A stretch of DNA of 64,000 nucleotides from Methylobacillus sp. MM3. GTDB taxonomy: Bacteria > Pseudomonadota > Gammaproteobacteria > Burkholderiales > Methylophilaceae. Where the stretch lies: NCBI RefSeq assembly GCF_001645185.1, contig NZ_LXTQ01000011.1:434001-498000 (forward strand), written 5' to 3'. Below, piece after piece: positions 62,830 through 64,000 of the stretch. The notes beneath the pieces were generated by a model that searched no databases, was not told the DNA's origin, and saw nothing but the letters and a program-made list of their open reading frames with translations. Both the position numbers and the translations under genes were made by a program. How positions within the stretch are numbered: the first letter of the stretch is position 1; the number at the start of each line of letters is the position of its first letter.

Positions 62830-64000
62830 ATGACCGTCCGCACCCGTTTCGCTCCTAGTCCGACAGGCTTTCTCCACATTGGAGGTGCTCGTACCGCATT
62901 GTTTTCCTGGGCTTATGCCCGTAAGCATGGCGGGAAGTTCATTTTGCGTATCGAGGATACTGATGTGGCGCGCTCGACGCCGGAGGCGGTGCAGGCGATT
63001 CTTGATGGTATGAGCTGGCTGGGGCTCAACTGGGATGAGGGTCCTTTCTACCAGATGCAGCGCATCTATCGCTACAAGGAAGTCATCCAGCAATTGCTCG
63101 ATGCGGATAAGGCTTACTACTGCTACACCTCGCCGGAAGAGTTGACGCAAATGCGCGAAGCGCAGATGGCGGCCGGGCTCAAGCCGCGTTATGACGGTAC
63201 CTGGAGGCCGGAGGAGGGCAAGATTCTGCCGACTCCGCAGGCGGGTATTCAGCCGGTGGTGCGTTTCCGCAATCCGCTGACTGGAATGGTTGCGTGGGAC
63301 GACGAGGTAAAAGGTCGTATTGCGATTTCAAATGAGGAATTGGACGATTTCATCATCGCCCGCGCCGATGGTACGCCGACCTACAATTTCTGCGTGGTGG
63401 TAGATGATTGGGATATGGGCATCACGCATGTGATTCGCGGCGATGACCACGTCAACAACACTCCACGCCAGATCAACCTGCTGCATGCGTTGGGAGCCAC
63501 GGTTCCACAATATGCACATCTTTCGATGATCCTGGGCGACGATGGGCAGAAGTTATCCAAGCGCCATGGCGCGGTGAGCGTGATGCAATATGACGAGGAT
63601 GGCTATCTGCCGGAGGCGGTGCTGAACTATCTGGCACGCTTGGGCTGGTCGCATGGCGATGACGAAATTTTCAGCATGGAGCAATTCTGCCAGTGGTTCG
63701 ATCTGGATCATATTACGCCTTCAGCTGCACAATTCAATACCGAAAAGCTTAACTGGCTTAATGCACATTACATGAAGCTGGCCGATCCGGGTCGGATTGC
63801 TTCAGACATAGCCAAGCGTCTTGCCGCGCGTGGAGTTGCTACGGAGGGTGGGGCTGATTTGAGCCGGGTTGTCGAGCTCTACCGCGAGCGCGTTTCCACT
63901 CTCAACGAACTGGCCGATGCGGTGGAATACTTCTACCAGCAGATTCATCCCGCGCAGGACATGCTGGATAAGCATCTGACGTCGGAGATTCGTCCTGTGA
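62830..64000 (+). CDS. gltX: Glutamyl-tRNA synthetase (partial, runs off the right edge)
   Basis: The first 390 codons of the class I synthetase that charges tRNA-Glu. It starts [20 protein letters not shown] with the HIGH-type motif. It has the Glu-binding [35 protein letters not shown], and the KMSKS-type KLSKRHG near residue 240. The frame stays open to the last base. It is divergent from the tRNA-Val gene, with the two promoters about 25 bp apart. Confidence 0.96.
   Translation, partial: MTVRTRFAPSPTGFLHIGGARTALFSWAYARKHGGKFILRIEDTDVARSTPEAVQAILDGMSWLGLNWDEGPFYQMQRIYRYKEVIQQLLDADKAYYCYTSPEELTQMREAQMAAGLKPRYDGTWRPEEGKILPTPQAGIQPVVRFRNPLTGMVAWDDEVKGRIAISNEELDDFIIARADGTPTYNFCVVVDDWDMGITHVIRGDDHVNNTPRQINLLHALGATVPQYAHLSMILGDDGQKLSKRHGAVSVMQYDEDGYLPEAVLNYLARLGWSHGDDEIFSMEQFCQWFDLDHITPSAAQFNTEKLNWLNAHYMKLADPGRIASDIAKRLAARGVATEGGADLSRVVELYRERVSTLNELADAVEYFYQQIHPAQDMLDKHLTSEIRPV

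Noticed and set aside
1-64000. CRISPR arrays, insertion sequences or prophage genes
   Set aside because: No regularly spaced repeats, transposase or phage genes were seen. The island edges lack an integrase, and the nearby tRNA-Val shows no duplicated 3' end that I could find.

Overview
The window reads as the chromosome of a free-living Gram-negative betaproteobacterium. The housekeeping content (dnaE-accA-tilS, purT, typA, hslR, gltX), the TonB and LPS-type envelope genes and the gene style suggest the Nitrosomonadales (Gallionellaceae or Methylophilaceae-like). That placement is an inference from gene content, not a measurement. Most of the window is moderately GC-rich. About 42.1-60.7 kb is visibly AT-richer and looks like an exchanged polysaccharide island.

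Layout. 0-1.3 kb (minus): the edge of a possible aryl-polyene/xanthomonadin-type locus, with a chorismatase and a coupled acyltransferase. 1.3-16.3 kb: rimO, a small hypothetical gene, a WbpM/CapD dehydratase, galU-hpt, dnaE, accA-tilS, and a divergent tesA / ybbA-ybbP pair whose start codons overlap. 16.4-20.3 kb: a TonB receptor with a sigma54-like promoter, followed by an NtrC-class regulator. 20.3-22.0 kb: purT and a truncated haemoglobin. 22.0-23.8 kb: a complete quorum-sensing module, luxR, an oppositely oriented rsaL-like repressor and luxI, with a perfect lux-box dyad between rsaL and luxI. 23.8-28.8 kb: two DEAD-box helicases (minus) and typA (plus). 28.9-33.8 kb: a tightly overlapped minus-strand operon of HDOD-receiver, CHASE2, SH3, M48 protease and DUF456 genes. 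34-40.7 kb: rmuC, a 58-codon gene, moaD, moaE, a Lon-like protease with degenerate Walker motifs, hslR, a hypothetical gene and a PA0069-type radical SAM gene behind a 22-bp palindromic operator.

40.8-62.4 kb is the surface polysaccharide locus: a UDP-sugar dehydrogenase, a MarR-type EPS-associated regulator, GDP-fucose synthesis (manC-gmd-fcl), galE, an ABC exporter (Wzm/Wzt), then glycosyltransferases interleaved with five methyltransferase-like genes. It ends in an epimerase fused to the decayed remnant of a wbpL-type initiating transferase. A tRNA-Val(CAC) and the start of gltX close the window.

How the parts fit: galU, galE and WbpM (outside the island) and TviB, ManC, Gmd and Fcl (in or beside it) would supply nucleotide sugars. 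The glycosyltransferases would build the chain, the methyltransferases would decorate or cap it, and Wzm/Wzt would export it. Neither a Wzx/Wzy pair nor an intact initiating transferase is visible. The points most worth following are the LuxR-RsaL-LuxI switch, the sigma54-like promoter plus palindrome before the TonB receptor, the CHASE2 operon, the wbpL relic and the two operator palindromes.
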